Below, piece after piece: positions 1 to 14,016 of a DNA stretch of 64,000 nt (position 1 is the stretch's first letter; every line of letters starts with the position of its first letter). The translations under genes and the position numbers were made by a program. Origin of the DNA: Glycine soja (Eukaryota > Streptophyta > Magnoliopsida > Fabales > Fabaceae); NCBI RefSeq assembly GCF_004193775.1, contig NC_041010.1, positions 37,747,562-37,811,561 of the forward strand, read 5' to 3'. The notes under the pieces are model-generated. The model saw only the letters and a list, made by a program, of their open reading frames with translations. It was not told where the DNA came from and searched no databases.

Positions 1-2639
1 TGTTAGTTAAAGGACATATTTTACTTCAAGAAGAAATTGTTTCTTCAAAAAAAAATTCACACATACGTTTAAATTCCCAATCAACGTACAACTTGCGAGT
101 TTTTAAAACGATAATTTTATAATTAATCTATACGATTTGAGTTTTAATTTAGGTTTTAATATAGTTATAGTATAACTGGCAGACCAAAAAATATATATAT
201 AGTTATAACTGTTTTTATTCAATTTATTCTTACAGGTTGATGCTTATTTTTTCCTATTTCTTAAAAATAATTTTTTTGGTTTAAGCTATCATTTCATGTC
301 AATATTTTTCTTTAATTTTACTTTGTCTTTTAATCTAAAAAGTTTTTTTCACGAATTTTAACATCTTTGCTTGGATTTAAAACGATAATCCTTTGGACAA
401 AATATTCTTCTCTCTATGTATATACTTTACTTTCAGATTTGCCATTTAAAATACTCAAACAAATTTTTCAAATTACTTACATTATCTAAAATAGAGTTCT
501 CAAAGTGAGTTAGTAAATCCTTATGGCCAACAAGGGAGTTGAAAGTTAATCTACTTTTTGGTGAAGCAGGAAAAAGTATAATCTAGTCCGACCCATCCTA
601 AAATTGTTAGGTTCACTAGGTTGGAAAGATTGGTTTACCTTGCTTTAAAAAAATAAAAAAACTAATAATTAACAAATTAATATTTAGCCGTTGAAAAATG
701 CAAAAAATATCAGAGGAATTAAAAAATGACATTTCTATGATAAAAATAATAAAAAAATTGTCAAACACAAATTTTCAAGTGATTAAAACTAAAATAAGTA
801 TTGGTAAAAAAACTAAAATAAGTAACATACTTTATATCATGCTTGCAATCATGTATGTTAAGCATTACTCTCTCCAGTTTTAAATATAAAAAGAAAAAAG
901 AAGTCTCAATAGTTATAAATATAAGGAAATCTCAACTAATTTTACTCCAAATAATATCATTTTCAAAATATTCTTCATTAAATATGATTTTAAATTATAA
1001 TAATTCCTTATTTTTGATATCAAATTATTCAATAAAGGTAGTTTAGGAAAATAATTTATTTTTAATTAAAATTTTTGCAACTAAATATTATTAACTATTT
1101 TTTTTAATTAGTATAAATTAATTCTTTTTCTTCTGATATTCAAAACTGGAGAGATATATATGCACCTATATTAATGCAAGTTACATCAATGACCACCTTT
1201 GCCATATGTTTATAAGCTTAATTGGTTGTGTTCTTTCCAACCCATCCACCAATGAAGTGGGTTGCAAATTTAACTCTAACTAGAAGCCTAAAACTCACAT
1301 TGACACCTCTAAACTAACCAGCCTTAAGCTTCCACCTCTAAACTTTACATTAATTAGTTACGAAACTAGTTGTTCTCATTGGTTAAATGAGCTCATTTGT
1401 ACTTATAAAATCACCTTTATCATCTTCAACAAATTTCTATTTTTAGTCCAATATATTTTCTCTAATTTTCTTTTTCTCATGGGCTCAACCATGTCTCTTA
1501 ACATAATAGTATCAGAGCCTAGGCATCCTTTGTGAAAATTTTCTTTTTTTGTTGCCATTTGGAAAGCTAGTATATATCTTATCTCTATTTTTATTAATTT
1601 TATTCCAATTCTTTTTTTTACTTAATTAGAATATCCCTCTTTTCATTATCCCTCACTTCTTTTTTAATTTTACGGTAATTGCACTATTATTAATATAATA
1701 ATATCTACTTTGTTATTGCTATTTCACCCATCACCATACGAGAATCTAAACAGATTTATAATCACCATACTGTTGCAATGGCTTAATTAGTTATTGATGT
1801 GGTATTGTGTGAGTGTCCACAGTTGGAGCGTTTGCTATCTTGGATCGCTACCACATTGTGGAACTTATTTGAGTGAGGCAGATACAAATTTCTTGTCCTG
1901 TCAATGTGGTATTGCTTCTTTAGATGAAGGGAGACATTTATATAAATGAGTCAAATAACTATATGAGAGAGTTTTACATTATACTTTAACTTAAAATCTC
2001 TTAATGTTTGCGTTTATAAATATTCTTTTCACTTATATGTGTTTAACTTTTTTACTTTTAATCGATGTGAAACTTAATCTCACACTTATATTTTATCATA
2101 AACCTATCCCACTGCACATACAATTAAATCTAAACTCATATGTCCTTGTACAATCTCAACCCAATTTTTATTAATTAAAAAAGAACTCATTTTTACCATG
2201 TCCAAGTCTATATTTGATTTTTTTTCTTGTAAAAGTGAGATGACACGCATTAGAGTTAGAATTTTATTTTCATTATTTCATTTTTTATAATAATTGAATA
2301 CAATAAAACAAAGTTTTCTTTTTTTGGTTTCAGCAGTTCACTTAAACTCGAGCCATACTAGCTGATCCAACCGATTGAACTGAAAATTAGACATGTAGTA
2401 AAATATATTCTTTAGGATAAAATATTTTTATTATTTTAATGGTTAAATAATTTAAATTGTAGTAATAATTAAATAAAAAATTAAGTTAAAATTATACATT
2501 TAACTAAAATTATAATTTAATTGTTTTTTAAAATTCTTTAGGATTTTAATATCACAATTTTATTTTTTATAATTATTAAAATATTGATTGATAATTTAAT
2601 CATTCATTTATTTTAATTGTAATATTTATTAAATAACAG

Positions 2640-2642
<3 letters not shown>
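1..2642. other. AT-rich intergenic DNA with a possible LTR remnant
   Basis: No convincing coding sequence; the few open frames are short, AT-driven and resemble nothing I know. At about 1507-1518 the string tagtatcagagc differs by one base from the usual initiator-Met primer-binding site of plant LTR retrotransposons (tggtatcagagc). It follows a run of TTAACA and sits in repeat-like text, so a decayed LTR element may lie around 1.2-2.1 kb. I could not find paired LTRs or a target duplication. Confidence 0.4.

Positions 2643-2692
<50 letters not shown>
2643..2692. repeat. (TA)n microsatellite
   Basis: Uninterrupted alternating A and T for about 50 bases. It is one of six long (TA)n tracts in the window (others at 4262, 13442, 15391, 26311 and 27300). 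Confidence 0.97.
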
Positions 2693-2695
<3 letters not shown>

Positions 2696-4259
2696 CATTT
2701 TTTAAAATATTTATTTTTCAAGCAGGCTAACATTAAAGTATTTGAATATTTGGGTCTTTCAATTTTTATTTATATTTTTTATGAGCTTTATACGTTGGTT
2801 TGGTTGTTTATAGGAATTAGTATGTTATCAGTGCATACTTTTTCCTAAAAAAATGTTATCAGTGCGCACTTAAAAGATATATACATGTCCTCTTGTTATA
2901 TGGATCATTAGGTATTTGTAAATTGTCATTAATTTTTAGAAATTTTATTTTAATAGTTAATTTAGACTGAGTTATCATGATGTTCGTTTTAGATTTTTTT
3001 TTTCCACTCAAATTCACTTTCATATAATTCTCAATGATATTGGAGAAGGAAACTAGGAAAGTTGGATTTCATTTCACCAAATTTAATGCCTAACTAGTCT
3101 TCTATGTGTCTCCCATGTGCATTTAAATAAGAACTTTTTTATAAAAAAAAGCATTCAAGACACTAGTTAAAATATTTCGTTTGGCTTTAAACACAATATA
3201 TTTTATCTGTATTGGAGTCGTCATTGATTTATCTTTCATTGTGTTAATTGCACTCGCATTTAGAGAGTTACACAGAAGTCATATAACTAGTTATATATTG
3301 CTTTATTTATAATAATTTCATTTGACTTGAGATTCAATTGAACATTCTTTATGTTTCGTGATCTTTGTGCATGCAGATTTGTCCTGTAAAAGACACCATT
3401 GGCATCTTAATCACTTCAGTGTGGTTGCTAGATATTTTATACTATTAAATTAGAAAGTGAAACATTGATGCACAAGCTATGATAGACCAAATTAAGCGCG
3501 TAGCTATTGGCTATAAATCTACGTTATTCTGGTAATATATATGGTCCTTTAATGAAACTTTCATATTCATAATATTTTCACCAGCAACTTATTTAGTTAC
3601 TAATCATCATCAGCTATTTATTGTTCACTTACCAACAAATAATCGATGCTTTCAGTTCATATATATTGTGATTCGTTCGAAGCATTTAATTGCTTTCATT
3701 AATCTTGCCCTTTCATGCTACATAGCTATGAGCCTATGGTAATATCTGTGGAAATGATCAATTAATCTGCGATGAATGTTTTTTGTAAAATTAATCATAT
3801 CATGATCACTAATTGAATAGGATAAAGTTACTGGTCAATAATTAACTCTGATGGAAATTCATTTAATTACACAATTATACAAAATAAAAAAAAGTACAAG
3901 TAAGATAAAATATTAAACATTTTATAATTCTAAAAATATATATAATTAATCATATTAGATTAAATTAACTTTTCAAAATTTCCAAAACATTATTTTATTG
4001 ATTCATTTAAATAAAATATTAAAAATGGTTAATATTTTCCATTTTAAAAATGATGATAAATTAAAATAATATATCCTATTAGTAAATTAACCATATTTTC
4101 TATATATTTTTTATAATTTTAATAATCACGATGCAATCAGCATCCCAACTAATTCAAATCCTTCCACAAGGATTTCCAAAAGAATTATATATGCTATTCA
4201 TATAAGTTTTTTCTACGTTACTTATTATTTTTTCTCGTTTATTTTCAATCATATCAACC

Positions 4260-4261
<2 letters not shown>
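2693..4261. other. AT-rich intergenic DNA, nothing recognised
   Basis: Both strands were read for open frames, splice-linked coding blocks and RNA-like hairpins. Nothing supportable was seen. Confidence 0.6.

Positions 4262-4316
<55 letters not shown>
4262..4316. repeat. (TA)n microsatellite
   Basis: About 55 bases of uninterrupted alternating T and A. Confidence 0.97.
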
Positions 4317-4318
<2 letters not shown>

Positions 4319-7300
4319 CTCTTCCTAAATATTTTATTTTATCGTGCAAATATAATTTTCCAATCTAAAATATATGTGCACCTAGAAGAAGCACAGAGCA
4401 GGATGAATGCCACGGTATATCTCACAAGAACAAGAACAAGTACTGTGTATTTTCACAGTTTCACACGTAAATAGTGGTGAATCGTACACACTGGTGCAGA
4501 AGGGAGCTAGCGAAGAAGATTAATTGCATGGCGGCATATAACAGTGAATCGATCCTAACAAATTTCGCCAAACTAATTAGAATTGCCGAAGAAATTAAGA
4601 GCAAAGATTTACTATTATTATTATTCAATGTGCTGGTACGTGATTCCATGTGTGGTTGCATAATGCATATTACCATTGTCAAGGACTCATTGTGATTAGC
4701 GTGCATGCATGCGTGTGTGATTGTGTAGTTGCATAATGCATATTAACAAACATCTAATCACGATTTCAATTAAAGTACGTACGACAAACTTAATGGTTCA
4801 TTCAGAACGAGTTTTACAAATGACTTACAAAAACTTAATAAGGTTTTTGCAAATTAAACTTAACAAGGAGTATTAGGAAGCACGGTTAAAATGTTTTAGT
4901 AGTATTAAAATTTTTCTAATATTTTTTTTCTACTTTAAACAATGATTAGCAAATCTGAATTAAAATATCGATTATTTCATTAGTGACTTTGTTTGAAGGA
5001 ATTTTAAGGTATTAAATATTTTATTACTTTTAATTTAATTCCTTAACTAGGCGATGAAGAAATCCAATATTAGCAATCCCTTTGTTCAAAATGTCCGGTA
5101 GTTGACTGTGCTTGGATTTTTTTTTTCTCTCTCTTTTTTCAAATTAGAAGAATGCATGATGCAGGCAAAACACGATAATAAACCACACCATCAATACGAT
5201 ATTAATGATATCCTCTTTAACTGAAACTTAAATATATTCAAATCCTCATCTACTTTAACATTCATTTACTCTTTACCAGCACTTGATTGCTGAAGCATTT
5301 AATTGACTTTCTTCTTCTCTTGATTACGCTATAATTTCTCTTCAAGTGAATGAGGTGGGTGGGGTGGGCTTTAAAACTAGCTTCAAAGAAGCTACTAGCT
5401 AACTGTTCGTATCATTGCCAATTTATCATCATGAATGTATGTGCAAGAAAAAAAACAGAGTTTTGTTATAGTATTCAATTGAGATTTTTATTTTGAAGAG
5501 CTATAACATTTATACTCTTATTAATTTTTAAAAACTATTTTTTTGAATTTTCAATATCTTTAATTATCTATTTTTTTAATTTTTTATTTCTTAATTAATA
5601 TATAGTCTTAGTATATTTATTAGTAAAACCGCTCTATTAAAAAAGTATTTTTGAATTTTGTTAACCTAAATCTTAAGAAATAATATAAAAAGTATTAAAT
5701 CAAAATATAATTATATCTATTGTTTTAGAAACAAAAAAAATACTACTACTATTTTATTTGATTAGTAGTTGAAAAATTTTACCATCACGCTTTTATTAGC
5801 ACGTGCTCTTAATGGAAAACTATGTTAAAGAATAAACAAATTAATTAATCTAGTTATTAAATATGAAGTGTAAATATTTATTTAATATTTTAAAGTAAAA
5901 CCATTTATTTCTATTAATTAATTAGTAGAATTACAAACATTGCTTTCAGGAAAAACGCGTACGTACAACAAACCTTTTAAATTTATATTAGGTTACTCAG
6001 GAAATTCTTAAGACCTACATCTCTAAACCAGCTCCAATTATGGTATTATCATCATTTACATTGCTAAATATAGCAACTCATTTTCATGTGCGTATGGACA
6101 TTCTTTGATATAAACTGTAAAATTCATGAATTTATTAGCATTATTTTAAAACTTCTAGGCAGAGGATCCCATGTGTTTGTAGCAGGGTGTCTGAGTTAAA
6201 GGTTATTCGCTAAAGCTCTTTGTTCAAATTCATTAAAGATCATCATTTAACTCTGATCACTGATCATTATTATTTGTTTATTGTAGTGTGGTCTTGCTAG
6301 AGGTTTTATAAATTCTATTCATAAAAATCTAACGACAAACATTCTACAAATGATGTGCATTTTATGCCTTAATATAGTATAAGGAAGCTGTAGTAGCTAG
6401 GCGTATGGTAGATAGCTTATGGATTTGTAAAAAAGTAATTTTTTTAAATCTCATCACATGCTAATACCTTGTGAATTGGCCCTAATATTAGTTGGGATAG
6501 TAAAAAAAAATGATCACGTTAAATAATCGTATGCTAACTACGTGTATGTTTAAATTAATATTCTTAACTCATGTTAAAATATGCGTGTGTCATTAGGATC
6601 CATGATTCAGCATAATTTAGATTGTGTAAAAAAATGACTAAATGTGTATACAATAATCAAAATCATTAATGTGTATATATGCAAAATAGCCAAAACATAT
6701 TAATATACAAATAACAATGGTGAAATTAGGAGGAGATTAAATTCCGTAACACAACGATATATCTGAAGAGGGAAAAGGGATGGAAAAGAATTAAAGGATA
6801 TGATATATCACATTTAAAGAGAAACATGGTTTGAATGGAAAAGAATTAAAGGATTAAAAAAAAGTGGTACACTTTCACCTTCTACCTCCCACCGACCTAG
6901 CATCACCGGTGTTAATTTTTTATTATTATCAATAAATATTAATGTGTTAGTTTTATTAGAAATATTTGGGGGAAAGATTCAAACTTGTGATTCCTCTTTC
7001 TTTTCAACAAGTTGTTGATTAGTTGAATTTTGCCTTTTTAAATAAAATATTAAATTCGAATCTTCTAAATAAAAAAATATTAATTAAAAGATAAAATTTC
7101 ATAAAAAATTATTAATATGGATATACTCCATATTAATAATATGATAATAAAAAAATGGTGGATATTATTCTAATGTTGCCACACACGAAACGTTGTATTA
7201 CTGACTATCAATATCGTTGGTAAAAGCTATGTTTGATTTTTCCTAATAAATATGTATTATTGATAGTTCAGTTGTTGGTTAATTTCAGTATGCGATTGAT

Positions 7301-10300
7301 TAATTACCAATGAATAGGTTATTGATAAATTAGGTGCTATTACTTTGTGTAAAACGACATGAAATTACTTACATCTATGTTGTCAATAATTTGATGTATT
7401 AATTGTCTATCGTAGTACTATAGTAGAGAAAATATAAATTACTCCAAATTAATGAATGCACGACCATAAAATATTTGTCGTTCATCATATCAATTCATTT
7501 TCTTACAATGCGCGTTGTGGTCCGGAAACGATAATACAAACAAAACGTTAAATATCATTAATTCTAAGAATTTAATTAAAATAGTAAAAGTTCTTCATAC
7601 TATAATTTAATCACACTTATTGCTATGTGAATAAGTTTGTTAATTTGTATACTAACAACTTAAAAAAAAATCACTCTAAGAATAATGTCTGATAATTAGT
7701 TGATTGTACTGTAAAAATCTTTACATGTATGCACAATATATATAAATTAAACTATTAGTTTCGACAAGTAATGTTTTATTAATGGATGAATGTTTGTAAA
7801 GGTATTAAAATAAAATATTTGAAATTAAAATGTATGAGGCATTTTATTTTATTTAACATTTTTTTAGTTTCTTAATGAATGATATTAGGATAGTCATTGT
7901 ATGTTGAAACCCAGTCAGTATAAATCGAACAATTATCTCTTCAACAAATTGACATGTCACATGGTTAATCAGAGAGGCAAGCCAAAATTTAAAGTGATTC
8001 ATTTAAATATTGATAAGATCGCTTCAACTGTTTAATGAAGAAATAACTTTTTTTTTCAACGATTCATTATGATTTGCAGGCAATCATTGCTGCTTAATTA
8101 AACTTTTAGTGACGAGTGAGAGCGTAGAGTTATGCATGTACGCCTGTTGGTTGTTCAAATTCCAGAGCCAACACACTCCAATTTTTCCTTCAATAATTTT
8201 GGTGAAAACAGTATAGCATTTACGCAGTTGGTGAAGAAGATTTTTCAGCATTAAAACTCTACGGAGTCGAAAATTTTACCCCATATGCTGATATGCATAC
8301 CTATCTAAATAAGAGTAGATAAATACACACTGAAACATAACTGTACGTATATGCATATAGTCTTTACTTTTCCTTTCCACCCATTTTCAATTTTCTTTAA
8401 AGGCTACAATTGCTATATTAATAGTTTTCCTTTCACGAGTTTAATTCTTATGTATTACAAATTATTTAATATATATATTTTTTTAAAAATTATTAACTAA
8501 TAAAAAATCATTGTTAAAATGTTTTTAAAAGTCAATAAATTTATTATACATATCATTTGTGATTAAATGACTATATAAAATTGGTTTACATTATTAGTGT
8601 ATGATGTATTTTTTTATTGATGAATAAATTAATGATTAAAAAAATTCAATTAATATTTCATAATCTTATTTTTCTCACACTTGCACATATAGCTTATGAA
8701 ACAAATTTTATGATTAAAACTAACTAATTTAACTAGTAATCTATAATTGAATTTTACCACTCATTATTTTTTTATTTTAATTTTTATACACTGTTAGAAT
8801 AAAAAAAATTGCACTGTCAAAAAATAAAAAATATTATAGATACCCGTTTTAAAATAATTATTATAAAATATAACAACTTATCACATAAGATAATTAATAA
8901 TTAAAATAATATTTTTTTATACTATCATATGCCAGTTATTTATTTTTTTTCTTGAACATGATCGAAAAGATATATTTATGACATAGCATATGGATTTTTG
9001 GAAATTAAATATATACAACAATAAAAAAACCTTCCATGCACAGTGGTCTTCAAAGGGGTCTTTTTCTTCCTTTAAGAGAGAGAGAAGATTGGGGAGCAAC
9101 TTCTGACTAGCAATGAGAGAGGCAGGTCGTGATCACCGTGTGCCTTAAACAACACTTCTTAAATTTCAGTAACGAATTAAGTTGGATGGTCCAGACCATT
9201 TGCTTTTTTATTTTTGCTACTATTTGTTTTGAGATGATAATCAAATTGAAGTAGTTGAAAAGAAAAAAAAAAGGAGAAAGAAACAACGAACGAAGCGTGT
9301 TGTCTCTTTTTGAGTTGACTTTGTTTTTTTTTTAATCCAACTGCAACGTATATTAATTTTCCTCCACCAGTGTGCTACTTTAATATAGGTCTTGAATCCA
9401 AAGTAATCTCCTTGTTAGACATTAATTGATCTAAAACTTGTTGTTTAAGTCATTAGTCTCATATTGTTTTCTTCTACTCCTTTCTTACAAATAATGGGTG
9501 AAAGGGTCTGGGTGATATTCTCATTCTCATCTTCTTAAGTTTTACATAATTTAATTACTTTGTTCTTCCGTACACTATAAGAGACATTTGAAAGTTATTT
9601 GTTTGAATTTAGAAAGTGGCTTATAATTAAACTCATTTGATAATAATTCATTAAACAATGATGTTTCATTTCATTCTGTTCACTACATCCAATTTAATTC
9701 TCTTTTAAGCAAGAAAAATATGCATCCAGTTTGTTATCCTTTTTATAGCATGTTGTGGTGTGATTTACTTGAATTATGTGAATTAAAATTGTGTTTTTAA
9801 TTAGGATGTGCCTTTTGACAATTTAAAGATGTCTTAGACTTAATAAGGTTAAATCTTATACATGGTCTAAGACAAGTTACGTCGATATATAGAGTAAATT
9901 AAGTTTAATATTCTTTTTCTTATTGGTTCACTGATCTTAATTGTATATCTGAATTGTATATCTCTAGCATTCAATCTCTTAATAATTAAAAAAAAATTGC
10001 TTATTAAAAGAACTCATTAAATAAATATTTAATTAAGTTATTTATTTAAATCCACCCTAATGATATAATCTCACTTGAAGTTTTGTTTAAGTAAACCAGA
10101 TGATGTATAAACATGAGATAACAAGTGTCTTCTGCGAAAATACTTCTACCGTTCAACTTAATAAAAACAGTCTCATAATGGCCATGCCTATTTAAAATTT
10201 ATGTCTTGTTAATTTATTTACTTCACATTTTGTGTGTACATACATATAGCTAGTACTCATCATTATTCCGGCCACAGCATATAATTAATGTATATAAGAA

Positions 10301-11171
10301 CTCTCCAAAGTCCAAATTCTTACATATGATATGATATAAAGAGCAAAAAAGTCTGTGTTTCTTGATGGCCATCACCATGTGGATGCATGCATGGGCAGAA
10401 GAAGCAGCATTAAGAGGAGAAGCTAATGAACCATAATTGAATCCAGTAGTTCAACTGACAATAGAATAGGTAGCTAATAGCATTATAGTATAACTTGGCG
10501 TTAGGTTTGTCGTGTTCCCAACTGCATGCATGTTTCTTGTTGTACTGTTAACTATGGCCTTCAATATATGAATATGTCTATTGTGTGCACATATGAATAC
10601 GTACGAGAGTACTAATTCACCCTTTGGCTGCAGGTAATTAACAGCTATTCTTCAACTACCTCTTTTATGTTGCAGATTAATGCATGCTGATAGATTGTTT
10701 TGATACATATATACAATCACATTCAACCCAACCAATCATGCATTGGTGTCGTACTTTGTATTGGGTGGAATTAATTTTGGAAGATTGGTGTTTAAAAATC
10801 ATTTGTATTTGGGAATTTTGTTTTGGATAAATTATATAAAATTTTAATTTAATATATTATTATTATTATTATTCATATTTTTTATCATATATTATTTATT
10901 GTAACAAAATAAATTATATATTATTTATATAAAAGACACCCATATGATAAGTCTCTTTGTTTTGAAAAAAAAAGAACTGTATTGTAATATTAGATGCCTT
11001 TTTTCAAATAAAACTATACAAAACACAATATAAAAAAGAAATACAGTAAATTAATTTTATAGTTATTAAATATCACTATTTATATTTATATTTATATATA
11101 AAATAATATTTACCATATTATTAGTGCTAATAAGTTTATTTTTTAAAATAAATATTTAGTTTTTATATTTA
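4317..11171. other. Long AT-rich intergenic stretch, no gene recognised
   Basis: Nearly 7 kb without a frame that reads as a real protein. A short open frame at about 4.47-4.70 kb exists on both strands but resembles no family I know. A perfect 14-bp inverted repeat with a 5-base loop lies at 7108-7140. A 19-base block (tggaaaagaattaaaggat) occurs twice near 6781 and 6836. None of these makes a case for a gene. Confidence 0.55.
7108..7140. repeat. Perfect short inverted repeat (hairpin)
   Basis: The arm attattaatatgga at 7108-7121 is followed by the loop tatac and by its exact reverse complement at 7127-7140. It is entirely AT-rich, so it may be chance or a relic of a miniature transposon. 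No T-rich terminator context or adjacent gene is seen. Confidence 0.5.
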
Positions 11172-11431
11172 TTTAATGGTGGTCGCAAAAATAAATGCCA
11201 ATTTTTTTATTGTTGTTAGTGACCGAAACATATGGTAGCTAAAATATATAATGTGGTTTAGCGACCGAAGATTCTCGGTCGCAAAAAACTTATATTTCTG
11301 CTGGATTAGCGAACCATGGGGATAGGCACCATTGGTGGCTTTTTTTGGGTACGGTCGCTGAACTGGTCGCTTATGCGACTGGTAATATTGGTGACAAACT
11401 TCGGTTGTTATTCTAGATTTTTCTTGTAGTG
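11172..11431. mobile_element. Orphan terminal fragment of a CACTA (En/Spm) transposon
   Basis: The stretch carries repeated ggtcgc / gcgacc subterminal motifs and ends in ttttcttgtagtg, the reverse complement of the CACTACAAGAAAA terminus typical of plant CACTA elements. The same subterminal motif family marks the larger CACTA element at 19.4-33.0 kb. I found no matching opposite terminus upstream, so this is probably a truncated or internally deleted copy. The left limit is approximate. Confidence 0.65.
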
Positions 11432-13437
11432 TGAGGTTCAAGGAGTTGATTTTGTTCTAATAATATGGTAGAATTATTTTTAATATAAAGATGGGCGTGT
11501 AGTTTATATAAAATTCACAAATTAATTCTTCGTCTATACTTAATTTTTTTTATTTGGTGAGGATATCTACACTTGATTCTACTAAATGTAAAAGTCAAAA
11601 TTTTTATGTTTTTCACATATAGGAAAAAAAAAGAGTTTCTTATTTTATCGAAATTAATTGATTATATTTATTTGATTTTATCTTGAGAAGCAAGGGTTTT
11701 AACCTAACAATGTGCAAAAAATGACGTGCAAACCGTGGTAAAACAAGCATGCATATTACAAATGGTTGAGATACTGATTTAATTTTTTCTAAAGATAAAT
11801 GCTATGAACATATGGATGAGAGAAATTTAATATATTTTATTTATTATTTTTAATAACATAAAGGAATAATATTATTTTTTTATTTTTTAAGTAATAAAGG
11901 TCTTACTTTTTATTACTTTATAAACAGATTCCCTTGTATAAAATACTCTATGAAAAAGCATGTATAGTTTTTAAATGTAGTGGTTCAATTCCGATTCTGG
12001 TAGTAAGGCTTTCAACCGGACAGAATATATAGTGGCCAGATTATTACTGGGTTTTCAATTCAACTATGAATACAACAATGGGTAAGTAAATCAAACAAGA
12101 ATTTCGGTTCATTTCGTTTTTAATGACCTTTTTTATTGATAAATAAATTATTCGTTTGAAAATTGAATAGCCGTAAGTTCCTATATCATATGCTTTTGAC
12201 TTTTGAAATGGATGAACTTCTCCCCTCTTTAATTTTTAATTAAAAATATATCCTCCCTTAAAATGAAATAATATTTCAATTTTTCTTTAAAATTACACGA
12301 TGATTGTTTCATGGATTATTTATTTATTTCCAAGAACATGAGGCTGAGAAAACTTATTTTCACTTTTATTATGAGATAATAAAATAATTGTTTTAAAACA
12401 TACCATACATTTTTTAAAATACTCGGGAATAACATTCTCATGTCCTGAAAAAAAAATATTCTCAAAATTTTAAAAAATAGTCCATGAAATAAACACCGCG
12501 CGTCCTAGTCCTAGTGTAGTTCCATCACTCTTTGTAATGATTTAAATATGAATATGAAAAAGAAGAATCATAAACTTATCTTATTATTAGCTCATTTATA
12601 GATTTAAAAAATAAAAAATAATTGAAACTCCTCCTTACTTTCAATTAAAGGAATGATTTACTTCTTACAATTTATTTTTTACTGAGCATGCCCATCACGA
12701 TGATGAATTGACGATTCACCAAAATAGAAAATAAAAAATCCCCCCTATGGTGTGAAACAGCGTAATGAACTTCACCGATTGGCCCAACCTGAGCATATCA
12801 AAAGATGGGCTTTGAAACGTTAGTCCAATGTATGTTATCTCTAATGGACTTAGTTAAGCCCATCAAACTTAATTAGGGTCCAGTATAGTGCGAGAAAAAT
12901 TTGGTTTAGTGTTTTTAGATAATTTTCCTTTAGAATTTAATATAGCTAATAATTACACATTTACACTTATTTTATCTTCACAAAGCCCTCATGAGTTTTA
13001 TCAGAACTTTTAATACCACTGAAACTTTTCAAAATGATTCAGACGAATCCACCTTGAAGCTTAGTGGGGGCTAAGATGAATAAAATTTGCGCAATTTTCA
13101 TTATTTCGTAAAATATGAGTGAAAAGATATTTCACTATACAATTTAGATTTTTGTTATTTATTTTAATTTTATGCTATTGTTTAATTGCATTTAATATAT
13201 GCTATTAATAATAATGATAATAAAATCTAGACTGGAACAAAAATGATGCGGCAGGAGGAGTCAGGATCAGGACTGCTTAGTTTATGGTGGCTACGCTTTC
13301 ATTCATTATTTGATTTGACACTGTATTTTTCATTTGAAAATAAATAAATTTTGATAAAATGTCACATGTATAAGGCTTAAATATTATCATACCTACCTGG
13401 TAAAATAAATTATTTTTAATTTATTATTTAAAATTCG

Positions 13438-13441
<4 letters not shown>
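11432..13441. other. AT-rich intergenic DNA, nothing recognised
   Basis: No coding block, RNA gene or clear transposon structure could be supported. Confidence 0.55.

Positions 13442-13489
<48 letters not shown>
13442..13489. repeat. (TA)n microsatellite
   Basis: About 48 bases of uninterrupted alternating T and A, 250 bp from the receptor-kinase pseudogene fragment. Confidence 0.97.
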
Positions 13490-13490
<1 letters not shown>

Positions 13491-13736
13491 CATTATTTAT
13501 ATTTTAATGTCTGATAAACAAAATGTTACGTAATTAAACTTAATCACTGTATCTGAATTGAGGCGGCAAAGTCATCTCCCTCACCCTCTCTCTACGTCAT
13601 TTTCTCCAACATCCTTGCCACCCACCACCATTTTCTCTTCTTCCATCATCGATGATGGCAGATCTCACAACTGCATGGGAACCACGCGCCATGTCGGGAT
13701 GATCACGACAACAACGGAGAGGAAGTGCATGAGCAG

Positions 13737-14016
13737 TCACGAGGTGAGGATGGTGCCAGAGAGGTCGAGGTGGTGGAGGGCAGCATAGGCGGAGAATGCG
13801 ATGGTGGGGTGGGTGGCGTTGAGGTTGTTGTTGGAAATGTTGAGGGAGGCCGCAGAGGGTGGTGGCGGGGACGGGACCGGAGAGGTCAAGAGTGGTGACG
13901 ACTCCGGTTGTGGCGTCACACGTGACGGCTGTTCAATTGCATGGGGTGGCGTCGCGGTGGTTCCAGCCGGAGAGTTGAAGTTTGGCTTGGAGGAGGAAGA
14001 GACCGTCTTTGTTTAG
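13737..14016 (-). pseudogene. Broken 5' fragment of a HAESA-like LRR receptor kinase gene
   Basis: Read on the minus strand from 14016, the frame gives LNKDGLFLLQAKLQL, then a GWNHRDATPCN segment, then TAVTCDATTGVVTTLDLSG, followed after a frame change by SLNISNNNLNAT and ALHHLDLSG. This is the N-terminal cap plus the first leucine-rich repeats of HAESA/HSL1-type receptor kinases, which in plants perceive IDA-family peptides at the cell surface. The codon after CN is TGA at 13933-13935, where the family has tryptophan. A deletion joins the cap region to the first repeat, and a frameshift follows. No kinase domain, signal peptide or transmembrane segment is present. It is notably GC-rich compared with its surroundings. 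I infer a dead gene fragment, perhaps carried here by a transposon or duplication; no carrier ends were identified. Confidence 0.7.

Noticed and set aside
13558..13788. Plus-strand 76-codon frame rich in Pro, Ser and Thr
   Set aside because: It partly overlaps the receptor-kinase fragment in antisense, lacks a clear start and matches nothing.
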